Shown here: piece after piece, positions 1 through 12,148 of the stretch
Layout of the letters: each line of letters begins with the position of its first letter
Position numbering within the stretch: position 1 is the first letter of the stretch
Source: Pseudeuparius sepicola
Taxonomy: Eukaryota > Arthropoda > Insecta > Coleoptera > Anthribidae
Length of the DNA stretch: 64,000 bases
NCBI GenBank assembly: GCA_963920635.1
Contig: OY987304.1
Span: forward strand, 33,728,365-33,792,364
Direction: 5' to 3'
Notes under the pieces: generated by a model
The model's input: the letters and a program-made list of their open reading frames with translations, nothing else
Database searches by the model: none
Told to the model about the DNA's origin: nothing
Translations under genes and position numbers: made by a program

Positions 1-15
1 TGTTTTCTTTTATAG

Positions 16-305
16 TGGAGATAGTAAAGCCAAAAGCTCCAAATCTCGTAAAAGGTCCCGGTCTAAGTCGAACGAGAAGACTAATGAAGATACGGGATTG
101 TCATTTGACCCCTCAAATTTGGACAAGGAAGAAGAACAAAAGAAATTGGAATTGGAAATGCAGAAAAGGAGGGAAAGAATAGAGAGGTGGAGAGCAGAAA
201 GGAAAAAGAAGGAACAAGAAGCGACTAAGAAGGATGCCAAGTCGGGGAGTTTGATGCAAAATTTGACTATTCCACAGGGGTCATTTAAGAAGTGGTCACT
301 GGAAG
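16..305 (+). CDS. DDX46: DDX46/Prp5 RNA helicase ortholog, internal exon (N-terminal charged region)
   Basis: Exon of a spliceosomal DEAD-box ATPase; the family's known role is U2 snRNP remodelling in pre-spliceosome assembly in the nucleus. The acceptor is a pyrimidine tract ending TTATAG at 11-15 and the donor is AAG|GTAATC at 305/306. The frame (codons from 17) encodes a Ser/Arg/Lys-rich start, then a long Glu/Lys/Arg helix containing RRERIERWRAERKKK, and ends KKWSLE. That is the same order as the N-terminal part of animal DDX46. The exon ends after the first base of a codon, and that base joins the exon at 8270 to give an Asp-rich run as in the family. The true start codon and first exons lie upstream of the window. 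An in-frame TTG near 98 is not a start. Confidence 0.88.
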
Positions 306-404
306 GTAATCACTATTGTGACAGTGTATTCCCAAAGCGTCAACTTTTGCATGTCTATAAGCAGAACTGAACTGTGTTTTACTAACCTGAACTAATAGTG
401 TTGG

Positions 405-581
405 CAGTGGCGTAACCAGAATGTAAAGTAGGGGGGGGGGCTAATTATAAAAAAAAATGTTCGGTAATATTTACGGCAAACCTATTATTTTAAAATAAAT
501 TTTATTTAGAAATAAATACCACACGACAGATCTTTGAAGGGGGGGCTAAAGCCCCCATAGCCCCCCCTGGTTACGCCACTG
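405..581. mobile_element. hAT-type miniature inverted-repeat element with 8-bp target duplication
   Basis: A 177-bp element with terminal inverted repeats CAGTGGCGTAACCAG / CTGGTTACGCCACTG. It is flanked by a perfect 8-bp duplication AGTGTTGG at 397-404 and 582-589. The 8-bp duplication and a CAGTGGCG terminus are hAT-superfamily traits. Subterminal G-rich and C-rich tracts pair to form a near-complete hairpin. There is no coding capacity, so it was mobilised in trans. Confidence 0.9.
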
Positions 582-1280
582 AGTGTTGGTCTAGTGCCTA
601 GCAATGTCAGATCTTGTCATTGTAGACAAATTAGGTAAAAGGACATGACATTTTGCACGCAAAACTTCTCTGACAGTAATGGGGAAAGTCATGATTATTT
701 AAACTGCTCTTATTGAAATTCTGTTTTTATAAATTTGAAAAATAATATAAAGTGTGACTCTTCGGGTCACCCTGTAAAAAGTTTCTTAATTGTGCAATTT
801 GACCTGAATTTCTCTTAATTGTAGCGCTTGGCAAACAGCGTTATTTGAGCAAAATCGATCTCTCATACAAAATCCAAGGTCTACGCCTCGGTCTACGCTA
901 TGCTAGTTTCTAGAAGCAATTTTTTAAAAAAAATCACTAACGATTTTTTTAGAAAAAATCTGTGCATTTCACTGGATTCAGAACCCCTCAAAACGGGCCA
1001 GTAAAAATAAAAAATGCGTATTAGGTACTTTCTTATATTCAAAAATTCACAGTTAGCCATGAAAAAAATATAAAATTAAACTAAAAACTTTGTGATATTG
1101 AATTGGTCTTATGCTTATTCAGAACAAAGAAAACAAAAAAATGAAAATTCCATCACAAAAACTACTAAGTACTTCTTTTAACTTTTGTGATTATAATCAT
1201 TGTATTCATTATAATTACCAGAAAGTCATTATTATTATTATACTATATTAATAGTCCTTGAATGAGTCTCCATCTAAAAA

Positions 1281-2315
1281 CAGGGTTCTCAGCAACCTGG
1301 AAAACCTGTAAAACCTGGAAAAGTCGGGGTATTCCTAAAGGGTCAGGGAAAGTCGTGGAGTTTTCCGTTTTCACATTAAAAGTCAGGAATTTTTCCATTT
1401 TCACATTAAAAGTGATAGATCGTCAGACAGTGACAGATTTTCCTTACTGATTTTCTCATTTATGCCTTGGAGAGGGTTGAAAGGTAAATCGATGCTGAGT
1501 CGGAAAATAGTAATTTTAAGTTTGGCCCCCGGGGAAAACATGGAAAATTCGATTTTTCATAATAGAAAAAAAGTACTAATTCTCACTTATGCCATGTTCA
1601 TCGTATGATTTCTTATATTATTACGACCTCAAAAACCCAAAGGCATAAGTGTAGCATGTGGAAAAAGGGTTGAATTAAGTCATTTTTGTGTGATCTGCCA
1701 ACCCTTAATTCAACCCTTTTTCCACACGCTACACTTATGCCTTTAAGTTTTCGAGGTTGCAATAGTATAAGAAATCATGGTGAACATGGCATAAGTGAGA
1801 ATTAGTATCTTTTTTTTTTGTTTTGAAAAATCGAATTTTCCATGTTTTCCCCGTGGGCCAAACTTAAAATTACTATTTTCCGACTCAGCATCGATTTACC
1901 TTTCAACCCTCTCCAAGGCATAAATAAGAAAATCAGTAAGGAAAATCTGTCACTGTCTGACGGTCTGTCAAAGATTTCTAAGCAGCATAACTAAGGTTTT
2001 GCTTTTATCATGGTGCATAGTTTCAGAAAAAAACGTCTCTCACATCCAGATCATTTTAGACCCTATTTATGAACGGATGGATTTTAAACTATTTTTTTTA
2101 AGAGCCATATAGATGTCCACAATGTCTCAACACGCTTAAAATTTTTCAGAACTTAATTTTTTGCGAAGTTCGTGAAACTTGACGATTTAGCATTTTTAGG
2201 GGCACATGAAATTGTATTTTACGTATCAAAGCCTGTCTGGAAAACGTCATCTGCAAGTCATGGAAAATCTGGAAAAGTCAGGAAATTCTAATTTTTCAAA
2301 TTGCTGAGAACCCTG
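1281..2315. mobile_element. hAT-like non-autonomous element containing a long internal palindrome
   Basis: A 15-bp perfect terminal inverted repeat, CAGGGTTCTCAGCAA, sits at 1281 and, inverted, at 2301-2315. Subterminal sequences rich in GGAAAA and GTCAGG recur on both sides. Inside, 1421-1675 and 1702-1965 are near-identical inverted arms with a loop of about 30 bp. The terminus resembles hAT elements (CAGGGTTCT type). An 8-bp duplication is not clear because both flanks are A-rich. No transposase is present. Confidence 0.75.
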
Positions 2316-2823
2316 AAAAAACGGCGCAAAGGTAAAAAACTTGCCACCCTAGAGCGGGCGCTGGGGCTAGTGAAGCCCCCACCGCCGGTGACGCCGAGAA
2401 GAAGGAAAAAGAGTGAAGTACAGTGGATTCGAGGCTCCGCAAGTGGTGGTAAATTAAGCTCCTTGAGTGTGCGGTAAAGAGGTAAATATAAATTTGGGTG
2501 GTACAGTGGCCCTTGAAAACTGTCTCGGTCGAGAGCGTGATGAATAACATTCTTAAATAGGGTCTGGGGCGAGGAAAACCATAATGAGAAGGAAGAGTTT
2601 GATGAACAGATTCGACACTTCTTCGGATTTTTAAAGAGGTAAATGCAAGAGATATTATTTTTTTTGTTTTCTACCTAAAAATTGACCTTTTTTGTTGACC
2701 TGCAAGCTACGCTATTTCGGCTCGGGGCTCTGTGGTCTGAATTTTTAAAGCTTCCTCCAAGTCCTCAGCTGAAATTTGGATGCTTCCACCTGAAAAATCT
2801 AGAAATAAGAAAACATGCAATTT

Positions 2824-3080
2824 TTAAGTGTTTCCCGAGGATTTCCCGTTGATTTCGGTAATTCTACAGCAACTGGTTTCTTGGAAGAGGAAAATCGGGA
2901 GTTGGGAAATTTTCGAGATTTTTTTCGGTACTGGAGGAAAGTACAAAACCCAATTAAGAGATTTGTTACCTCCTTTGATTTTTAAAACAGTGCTATTCGA
3001 GGTTATCAAAAGATCTTTGAAAAAAGATAGCCTATGTTCGTGGGACAGGTTGTAAGATCTAATGGCGCCAAATTTTCTGC
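2824..3080 (-). repeat. dispersed repeat copy A1 (inverted relative to 6540-6760)
   Basis: About 240 bp matches 6540-6760 in the opposite orientation. In both copies the same conceptual peptide fragments can be read (for example NWVLYF then PVPK). The similarity is at the DNA level and neither copy has a plausible start or splice context. I therefore read this as a repeat family, not a gene. Confidence 0.6.
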
Positions 3081-4441
3081 CAACGCCCTCTGACAACTTT
3101 GAAGAGGTTAGATTCGCCGTCACTTACGCCTGAGCAGATTTTTTCAGAACCCTCAGGTATACAAGACTTACACTTTCAAACGTTACAAATTACTGCTAAC
3201 CTATTTCAGGTTAGGTTTGTTTGTCAGGGTTTTTGTCTGCCAAGGGAATGATCTAGAGGTTACAATTAGACATCACACTGTGACTTGGGATTACGTATCT
3301 GACGTAGATATGAGAACTTTGGCATTTTGAAACTAGAAGATGGTGAGGTCAAGGTTAGTTTATAGGAAGGATATTCCCCCACTCTTAAACAAAACCGAAG
3401 GTAGCAAGGTCGTGAGATGGTGCCACCTCCACCACCTTTTTTTCCTTCTTACGGATTGATGCCAGCGGCGTTTCAGAAGGGGTAAAGAAAATTCGTGTTC
3501 TCGAAAAATTTCTGGCAATGATTCAAGCACTAGGGCGATTACTAGTGAAAATACGGTGTACAACTTTTTTACCAGTTCAGATAGAAAGTATTCAAAAAAT
3601 TTAGGCTTACTTTCTCAAGACACCCTGTATATCTCACCCGAAACAATTTCTTCCTGGGCCTACTCGATTTTCGGGAAAATACACGCAATTTTTTACAAGT
3701 ATGTACAGAGAAAATTGAAAAAAATGAAGGCTTACTTTCCTCGAGAAAACAGAAACACTTTATCTCAGACAAATAATAAACCTAGACTAATAATTCAATA
3801 CAATATAGACCCTGCCATGATAAAAAAATGTTTATTAACATTATTTGTCTGAGTTAGTAACAGAAACCTAAAACAAAACAATGCACTGGATGTACCATTG
3901 CCAAACTTTTTCATAAATTTATCTTGTACTTACGAAATAAATTTATAACTAATGTTAATAAAACATCAATTTGGAACAATTAGTTGATATCTACAATCTA
4001 CATATAATAAAAATTTGGACACTTAGTTATCATTTAACAATAAATTTTACTGATTTTGTGAATTTACTGATCCTACTTGGTCTATAAATAATATCCTTAA
4101 TAAATTCCTTACTCTGGCTAACACGGCAACGTTGCATGAGCTCGATGAGTTCGTTGAGATTTTGCCGGTTTGTGTTAATGTGTTTTGAGTATTTACTTTT
4201 GCATTATTCTTGTTTTTCTTTTTAGATTTTGAAATTTTGGGGCTATTGGACAAAAGACATATAGTTGAGTTAGTAATTAGTGAATTAGTGTAGTTTTAAA
4301 AATGATGGGAACAGTTAAGTGTTGGATTTGTGGCATAGGAAGCTTAACCTCTGGTTATCAATGATGCAGGCTTAAGTTGTTGTTGTTTTTGTCTTGAGTA
4401 GGCATTTTTTATGTTGGCTGATTACAATGCAGCCTTTAGGT

Positions 4442-5112
4442 TGGTGAGTTTACACATGCATAGATTTATTTGCGCCAATAAGAACTGGCTATGGTGAGTT
4501 TACACATGCATAGATTTATTTGCGCCAATAAGAACTGGCGCGCCAGTAAATTAAATTTGCACGTGTAAACATCAACTTGCCTAAAAGTTGAATCTTTGCA
4601 TGCATAGACTGAAAAAGTCTGTAGTCTTCTGAAATCAGTTCCGCCAGTGGTGACTCATAGCCGCAAGAAAATATAATTGGCGTGTGCAAACAAGCACTTG
4701 CATGTCGGCTCGCCAGGTTTTAGTTGCATTTTAGACGGTGGACGGTGGAGCTAGTAATTCGTGTGATTGATAGCTATAAATAGTGTGTAAATATGGCTAA
4801 AAAAGTGGTCAGCAGAACTGACAATAAAATTTCTGGAAGGGCCTATGTGGTTTAACCCACACAGGGCCTCTTCGTCGTTTCTTTTTTTCTGTATTTCTTC
4901 TATCTTTTTTTCACTAAAAATTCAGCAGTTATTTTGCAGGCTTCGCGAAGTTCAGTCCACATTGCGCACTGTGCAGTGTCAATTTTAAAATGAAACTGGC
5001 GTGCGAAACGTTGCTGTTTTTGAACATCTATATAAACCTTTTCTGGCATGCAAATAGAAGTGGCGAGACCACTGGCACACTAAATCCATGCATGTGTAAA
5101 CTCACTTTAGTG
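4442..5112. mobile_element. TIR element with a duplicated left terminus
   Basis: GTGAGTTTACACATGCAT occurs at the left and its inverted partner ATGCATGTGTAAACTCAC at 5088-5108, bounding about 0.67 kb. The left terminus and its next 50 bp are duplicated in tandem (4445-4494 and 4496-4547), so the element has two left ends. Short copies of the GCGCCA/TGGCGC theme recur inside. No transposase is seen and the superfamily is not assigned. Confidence 0.6.
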
Positions 5113-5989
5113 TATGTTTATTATTTGTCTGAGCTTTTTATAGAAAAAAAAAAAACGAAAATTGTAGGCTTTTCTATTTAACCAAACATTTTTTCCAAAT
5201 CACCCACGGCTTTTATTATTAGAAATTGGAAATAAAAATTTAGTAACATAAAGAGCACACAATAGTAAAAAAAGTTGCCCTCATATAGTTAATGCAATAT
5301 CTTCCATTTTAAAGCAAAGTACACCCTTGCCCAGGCTTTATTATTTCTTAAAACTAACGAATGTCTTAGCGTTCAATTTCAATTCAAATGCAGCATTTAC
5401 AAAATAAATCAAAATCGTTTATTTGCGTACATTCAATAATAATTTTAAACCTACGACTTAAAATGCACAATATACTTATTTTAATTTCAGTTAAATGATT
5501 TATAAAATAATACAAAATAAATTATTTCTTCTTCACAATGAATGGCTTGTAAAAACTAACTTTTTTTTTTAAATTCTCATACCCAATCGGAAAGTTTTGA
5601 ATGTGATGTGGATGTGATATATTGGAAATAAAAACTAGAAATAAATAGAAAGAAATATTGACTGGTGTAAGCCAAACGGCCAATAACCGGATCTGTTTTA
5701 GAAACTGCCGTAACTTTTTTTATGGTTAAAGATAAAGACTTTCATTTTCTTTGGTGGACTCTAAATGTTTGAAAAAATTGTCGGTATCGGAAAAAATTTA
5801 ATGCATTGCCTCGGCACTTATTAAACAACCTCCGCTATGATCAGACCTATGAGGTCCATGCGTGAGTCTCAGTAAAGAAGTATGCCGCCACGCGCTGCAG
5901 GCCTTTGCATTTCTAGTTATTAATAATATTATTAATTTTAGACTTTATTTTGTTCTAGACATCTTCTAATACTTTCTCTTGGGGTACCT

Positions 5990-7497
5990 ATTATTCCAAG
6001 AGCCGGTCGCATGATTTCAACTCTCATAAGATTATAGAATAAGATATAATAATAATATAATAATTCTCACCCTCACAATACTCCAAACTAGGAGTACCCC
6101 AGAAGCAACCACATGCTTGTGCGGGGGAGGGGGGCAATTACTATTATCTTGTCTTCGTTGCCATTTGCGGCTAGAGCAGACTTTTTTCCCCGATAGAACT
6201 AGGATAGCATTCGCTCAAGTACTACGGAAAACCCTAGAAAACCGTAGTAATCCCAGTGAGTGTAGGACAAGTAGTAAATCACATGGATAAAGCTATTTAG
6301 GCGCAATACCGTGAATCCACATTTGTCCAGCGCTCTTGGCCATAGCGGTGTTTTTCTTTAAAGACATGAGCATGTGCATGTGATGTCATGTAAAATGTAT
6401 AGAGTATATTTCTTTACTTGACGCGAATAGGTTGCCTCAGATAAAATGGGCCCGATCATTGTTATTTAAAGAAGTTGTGGTTAATTTTTAATTTTTTTAA
6501 CAGGTACAACCCGTCTCACGAACATATTTACTACTTTTTCGCAAAAGTCTTTTGATAAATTCGAAGAGTGCCGTTCTAAAAATCGAAGGAAGTGGTAAAT
6601 TTCTTAATTGGGTCTTGTACTTTTCTCCAGTACCGAAAGAAACCTCGAAAATCCTATATTTAACCAAATTTCCCGACTCCCGATTTGCAAGTTTCGAGAA
6701 ACGGGACGGCTGTAGAATTAGTGAAATTGACGGGAAATCCTCTTAGAAATTGTGTTTTTCTCATTTTTTGATTTTTCGGGGGCACTGGAAGCATCTGCAC
6801 TTCACCTGAAGCCTTGAGGGAAGCTTTAAAAAGTCCTTCCCCGGAACCCCGAGCCGAAATAACTGAGCTGTAGCTCGACGAAAAAGGGCAATTTCTGACA
6901 GTTTTCGGACTTTGGCTTTTAGGTGATGGGAAATGCCGACCAATCACCTAAAAAAGATGCGTCCAACCTGTGTTGGTCGTTTTTTTCGCCGAAAATCCTT
7001 AATAACTCGAAAACGGGAAATAATTTTCCTGAAAAAGTTTCGTTAAATATATTGACCCGTTCTCCGGCCATCTCACCATACCTACCGTCAGATATCCCGA
7101 AAAAAAATTTCCTGTGCATCAAACGGTATATGGCACTGGCTGTATAGAGGGACTTCGCACACAACTCGTGTCCCCGAGGTCTTGCCCCCGTCTTTTGTGC
7201 AGTATTTAACAGCAGATGATTTTCGGGGCCCCGAAAATACGCCTATCGGATTTCTAAAGGACCAAGATACTCTTTTTTTATTGTTGCTCCATGGGCCTTC
7301 TTCCTATTTTGTTCTATAATCATATGAGAGTAGATTTTCCTAAAAATTAACCACAACTTCTTTAAATAACAATAATCGGGCCCATATTAATTGAGGCAAC
7401 CTACTCGCTTCAAGTAAAGAAATATGCTGTCTACATTTTACATAACATCTTATTCTATAATCTTATGAGAATTGAAATCATGCGGCCGGCTCTCGTA
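5990..7497. repeat. foldback element with split inverted arms
   Basis: The left arm 5990-6045 plus 6385-6520 is the reverse complement of 7335-7497. For example, AGAGCCGGTCGCATGATTTC on the left pairs with the GCGGCCGGCTCTC region on the right, and GGGCCCGAT pairs with ATCGGGCCC. The left arm is interrupted at 6046-6384 by another sequence whose first part (CTCACCCTCACAATACTCC) recurs inverted near 40860. Dispersed repeat copy A2 (6540-6760) lies in the loop. Confidence 0.6.
6540..6760 (+). repeat. dispersed repeat copy A2
   Basis: Second copy of the repeat at 2824-3080, here on the + strand and lying in the loop of the foldback element at 5990-7497. There is no independent evidence that it encodes protein. 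Confidence 0.55.
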
Positions 7498-7682
7498 AAA
7501 TTTATTTATTATTTCTTAAAACACAAATTATTAAAGACTGCTCACAGCTGTCATGATTGAGACTTTTTTGGCTTACCATGTGCTCTCCAGAAACAAAATA
7601 CAATGGAAAATATATTGCTAGCCATCTGCGCTAGCTATTTTCCAGACATGAAGCTGTAGTCATGATAAGTCTTTATAAATAT

Positions 7683-7799
7683 AGGTGCATTCGAGTTGAC
7701 GCTCGGAGGGCACTCCGAGCATTGACAACAAAGCTTTGCCATAGAAATATATTGTTTGAGCGCTCCGAGCACTTCGAGCGTCAACTCGAACTCGCGTAT
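7683..7799. repeat. short hairpin element
   Basis: TTCGAGTTGACGCTCGGAG near 7690 is inverted as CTTCGAGCGTCAACTCGAA near 7770, with a GCACTCCGAGC / GCGCTCCGAGC inner pair. The arms are about 35 bp around a spacer of about 40 bp. TA-rich flanks and the size fit a small MITE, but no target duplication is certain. Confidence 0.6.
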
Positions 7800-8269
7800 A
7801 ATCAACGGTATTATATTGAATAAGATTTTAGTTTTGTCAGGTTTGACAATTAAATATTTCAATTGTTGTTTATGGATGAGTAGATTTTAAAATAAATTTG
7901 AGAAAAATAAAAGTAGTGTGCATTTTTAATTTTTCTACGTTATTGAAATTGTTTGGTAAAATTTGGTACAGACCCATTTTGAGGGGTGCTTGTAAAAAAA
8001 AAACGCTAATGTGATTTCTAAAAATTTTGCTCCTAGAAAGTTTCACAATTAATAAACTTTTTACGAGGTGACCCGAAAACAAATTGGTTACACTGTAGAT
8101 CAAGATCTGGGGTTATATTTAGTACATGTTTACACAAAATTGTGTAAAAAGTACCGTTCTCGAAATAGTTGGCAACATCTTTCAATGAAAAGCAATCATG
8201 TTTCATTCTGTATCTTGTTCTTGTTTACTTTACTTTAATTTTTGATCGCTGATAAACTGGTATCTTTAG

Positions 8270-8572
8270 ATGATTCTGAAGATGAAGATAAAAATTGCAA
8301 ACTGGAAGAAGATTGTCCCGCCACAGAATGCCCGCTTCCCAAAAAACATATTGATGAGAAACCTGAAGTAAAAGAAGAAAAACAAGAAAAGGAAATTGAG
8401 GCTAAAATAATTGAAAAAATAGAGACCAAGTCAGAAGATGATGTTGATACTCTCGATGAGTTTATGAAAAGTGTCCAAGAAGAAGTTAGGAAAATAAATA
8501 AAGTAGATATCAAAAAGCCAGGTACCAAAAATGATCCAATTGCAAAGAAAGGGGGACTAGTAATTGTTACAG
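8270..8572 (+). CDS. DDX46: DDX46/Prp5 ortholog, internal exon (acidic linker)
   Basis: The acceptor is ATCTTTAG|AT and the donor ACAG|GTAAAT. With the single base carried from the exon ending at 305 the frame opens with an Asp/Glu-rich stretch (DDSEDEDK). It continues through Lys/Glu-rich sequence into DVDTLDEFMKSVQEEVRKINK, which matches the family's conserved 'DPLDxYMxxVxxEV' element upstream of the helicase core. Last base G starts a codon completed by the exon at 8646. An apparent ATG-like start further upstream (about 8242) is intron read-through, because the acceptor falls inside that frame. Confidence 0.88.
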
Positions 8573-8645
8573 GTAAATATTTATTTACAGTGGTTTAAAG
8601 AAGTTTGTCAGTTTTGAAATGTAATTATTTTTGGCAATTTTCTAG

Positions 8646-8924
8646 GAGTGGCAAAGGCAAAAACAAACGTGAACAAGGGAGAACTGATCGAGCAGAACCA
8701 GGATGGGCTCGAGTACTCCTCGGAAGAAGAAGCAGAAGATTTGAAGGATACTGCGGCTAACTTAGCGAACAAGCAGAAAAAAGACCTGGCTCGAATCGAC
8801 CACAACAACATAACATATATTCCCTTCCGGAAGAGTTTTTATGTAGAGGTACCGGAAATTGCTAAAATGACCTCGGATGAAGTGGACTCTTACAAGGAGG
8901 AACTGGAGGGCATCAGAGTTAAGG
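8646..8924 (+). CDS. DDX46: DDX46/Prp5 ortholog, internal exon (pre-helicase conserved block)
   Basis: This exon follows a 73-bp intron (8573-8645, acceptor TTTTCTAG). It encodes KGELIEQNQDGLEYSSEEE, then IPFRKSFYVEVPEIAKMT, and ends GIRVKG. These are strongly conserved DDX46 segments directly N-terminal to the Q motif. The donor is AAGG|GTTAGT. The final G is completed by the exon at 41961, giving a Gly codon and the family motif GKGCPKP across the junction. The following intron is 33 kb and contains the Polinton. Confidence 0.92.
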
Positions 8925-9564
8925 GTTAGTGTAAAATTTTTAATAAGATTATTTTTTGGGTATTTTATAAAAGTATTGAAGCTGCAGTTTTTTGCCAGAT
9001 AAGTAGCAAAATCACTTTTTCCATTTCTGGGGTTTTGGTACCGGATATTTTTGGATAATTAGTTATACGGAGTGTAACTTTGATTAATACATAAATTTTA
9101 ACTGGCGGTGGGGTTTGACCGCAAAAGCAAGGGCTATGAAGTTTATTTTTGAAAAAAAAAAATTATTCACCAAAAATATGAAAAAATTGCTCTTATACTT
9201 AGAAACTTTTTTGGGATGCGCCCGTGTGCCACAATGCCGCGTCAGACCTCGAGCACCAGTCTTTCACAAACAGCTGACGGATCACAGATCATCGACCAGG
9301 TTGGCCGCCGCCTGGCGGGCCCGCGGCAGTTGTTCCTTAGCTTCTGGTCACATTTGCGATCGCGGAATTCGTGGCGCCATGTTTAATTTCAATTTGTCTT
9401 CCCTTAGTGTCTTGTTTTGTCTCTGTTTTAAATTTAGTGTAGTAGGTAAAAAGAGATAGCATATTTCAATGCAGAGATGGTAGATATGCTGAGAGCATAT
9501 TTTTTGTCAGGAGAGGGGGCAATGGCCGGGCAGAGATTGTATAATTTGTGAACTTTTGTTAGAA

Positions 9565-9790
9565 TCATCCAGAAGTTAAGAGATTCTTGTGGGATTACAT
9601 GAAACAAAATGTTTACTCGACTCCTGCAAATACATTAGAGGAGCTATGAGCTCGTGTAGAAGCCGCCGCGAATGAAAAAAAATATCCACGATACCTGCAT
9701 TAGCGAAAATAAATAATCTGCGTAGCGCAGCTGGTATTGGGAATGGAGTACAACATTTTGAGAAACTTCTATGAAGAAGTGGTGAGCTGA
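9565..9790 (+). pseudogene. Tc1/mariner-type transposase, C-terminal remnant
   Basis: Conceptual frames give HPEVKRFLWDYMKQNVY-like and TLEELRARVEAAANE-like text, broken by stops and frame changes. This is the tail downstream of the last catalytic Asp in insect mariner-like transposases (tryptophan near KxxVY, then a 'T.EEL..R' helix). The N-terminal and catalytic parts are not visible. It is a short dead fragment. Confidence 0.5.
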
Positions 9791-10169
9791 GTCGTGAAAG
9801 TATTATTGTGAACAGTGAAAAAAAAAATAGTGGGGTGGTAAATGTGATTGTTACTAAGTTATGGTGAGTGCTGCTGTGCTAGGTGAGTCTTGATATTATT
9901 TTTCTTTGTGCAGGATGATAAGGCTACAGACGTACACTCTCCCCTAGAAATTTGCAAATCTTTAGATATTTTTTCAAGGAATTATCTGTCGGTGTGGCTA
10001 CGCTATAGGAGGAAGCCCTCGCTTCAGCAATGAAGCAACCTTGCGACAAGCGGCTCTCAAACTGTCTGAAATTCTGGAAACTTTTTAAAAGGCCATAACT
10101 TTTTTTTTTGCCCATTAAACAAATAATTTCATGGGTGTGCTTTTGGGTTTGGAAACTACCGCCAGTTAA

Positions 10170-10905
10170 AATTAACGTACTAATAATTATAACAAGAAAA
10201 GGTGATAATGGGCAAACACTCAAAGTTAACAAAAATAAAAAAACTAGTAACCGCATACACGTGTTTCATGCTATTTGGCAATCATCAGTACGGTGTAACA
10301 TTAACCAAATCAAAAGATAGGCATGATTTGGGAAGCAACAAATGAAGTCCAGGCAGGAGCCAACAGCACATTTGCAGCTTCAGTCAGCACATCCCCTATT
10401 TTGGGGCGTGTACTAACATCGCCACGGAGGCTGCTAAAGCGACCTGCATGGAAATCTTCATAACCCAAGATACAATGACAATAAGGATGTAAGATTAGCT
10501 AGTGTAAATGTAATAATTACAAGAAAAGGTGATAATGGGCAAACACTCAAAGTTAACAAAAATAAAAAACTAGTAACCGCATACACGTGTTTCATGCTAT
10601 TTGGCAATCAACAGTACGGTGTAACATTGACCAAATCAAAAGATAGCCATGATTTGGGAAGCAACAAATGAAGTCCAGGCAGGAGCGAACAGCACATTTG
10701 CAGCTTCAGTCAGCACATCCCCTATTTTGGGGCTTGTACTAACATCGCCACGGAGGCTGCTAAAGCGACCTGCGTGGAAATCTTCATAACCCAAGATACA
10801 ATGACAATAAGGATGTAAGATTAGCGAGTGTAAATGTCATAATAACAAGAAAATGTGATAATGGGCAAACACTCAAAGTTAACAAAAATTAGAAACTAGT
10901 AGTCT
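10170..10905. repeat. tandem array, unit about 327 bp, about 2.2 copies
   Basis: The anchor AAGAAAAGGTGATAATGGGC appears at 10194 and 10521, and with one change at 10847. Intervening text, for example CACGTGTTTCATGCTATTTG and CATCGCCACGGAGGCTGC, is nearly identical between units. The units differ at only a few positions, so the duplication is recent. No ORF runs through the unit. This could be a satellite seed or a local duplication. Confidence 0.85.
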
Positions 10906-12148
10906 ACTATTTGTTTAAGAATTCTATACCATACTTGTGCTCATGCTTTCACATACCTTGGTGAATGACGCACAGGTAGAATCAGCCTGCTACATGAGAA
11001 AATTGCTACCAGTATAATCTTACAACATCTTATAACAGATTTTTTTATACGTGCTAGGGGGTGCTCACGAACAGAATAAACTTGTTTGTGTAGTCTATGT
11101 AGTCAAGTTAGAGTCAAATTTCTATAACGTAGGTCTGGGTAAGTCGTGGTTGTTTACCTACCGGACGCACCTCCCCTTGGATACAGCACCTAGAAACGAG
11201 CAAATGGTCGTCAGACAGTGGCCTCGCAGATATTCTAGTTTTACCTGAGTGTTAGGTTTATATATTCTGTTACAAATTTTGCAATATTTCAGTTTGTCAG
11301 AGACAGTATATATGGTGTGTTAGAAGTGTTAAAAGTGTCACACTGACGGTTGGTGTTGAAGGGAATGGTAATTTGCTTTTATTGCAAAAATTATTGAACA
11401 CGCCACTAAAAGCTGTAAATGGTGTGGCCAGGAGGAGGTAGGTACACTAGAAATTCGCGCACTTACCCAGATCTAGGTTAGAAATTGGACTCTACCATTG
11501 ACTGAAATATTCGGAAAGACTGCTAGGTAATCGGGCGCCACTGGGATTTACACCTTGCACGTCCCGCGAGCCCCTCGCCTGCTGCGCTTGATGCCGGTAG
11601 CTGGCGCCCTCCGCACAATCGGCGTTTTGTCCACTAACGGCTGCTATGACCTTGTCCGCCAGACGGAATAAATTTATATGAATTTAATTTGTATTCGCGG
11701 CGCTGCCGCTCAGCGGACGGCGGAGGCGGAGTGTATGCGTATAGAGGGTGCCCTATTAATAATAGAATATTTCGAAACGGGACGCTAACCATTACTAACC
11801 AATCATGTTGTACCTTTTCAATGTTGTACATAGGTACTAGAGAGGCTTCAAAAATGCAAAATTAAAAATTTTAAGGTTGCATATTTTTCGAAATGTTGGA
11901 GCAAACACATGATGTATACATGTATACATCGCTGGGGTTGGGAAGAAGCCTAGATTCCAAAAATCCGGTAATATTACATATAAAGTGCTAGATTAAAAAA
12001 TAAACATTTTTGTCTATACCTATGATACCTATTTCTGAAACGCGACGCGCAATTGTTTTTCTAAAAAGTGAAAATAAAATAGCTAAATTATTCTATGTAT
12101 GATGAACGGTTGGAGCAAACACTATTCCATTAATACGGGGTATGCTAT

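Larger units (their letters stand above)
306..8269 (+). other. DDX46 intron (about 8.0 kb) filled with non-autonomous repeats
   Basis: Non-coding host intron between matching splice sites at 305/306 and 8269/8270 (acceptor ATCTTTAG). It contains two hAT-type elements, a TIR element, a foldback element, a short hairpin and an inverted pair of dispersed repeats, each listed separately. I see no convincing gene. In 582-1280, 3061-4440, 5113-5985 and 7801-8269 I see only AT-rich sequence with short open frames that lack codon-level support. Confidence 0.8.
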
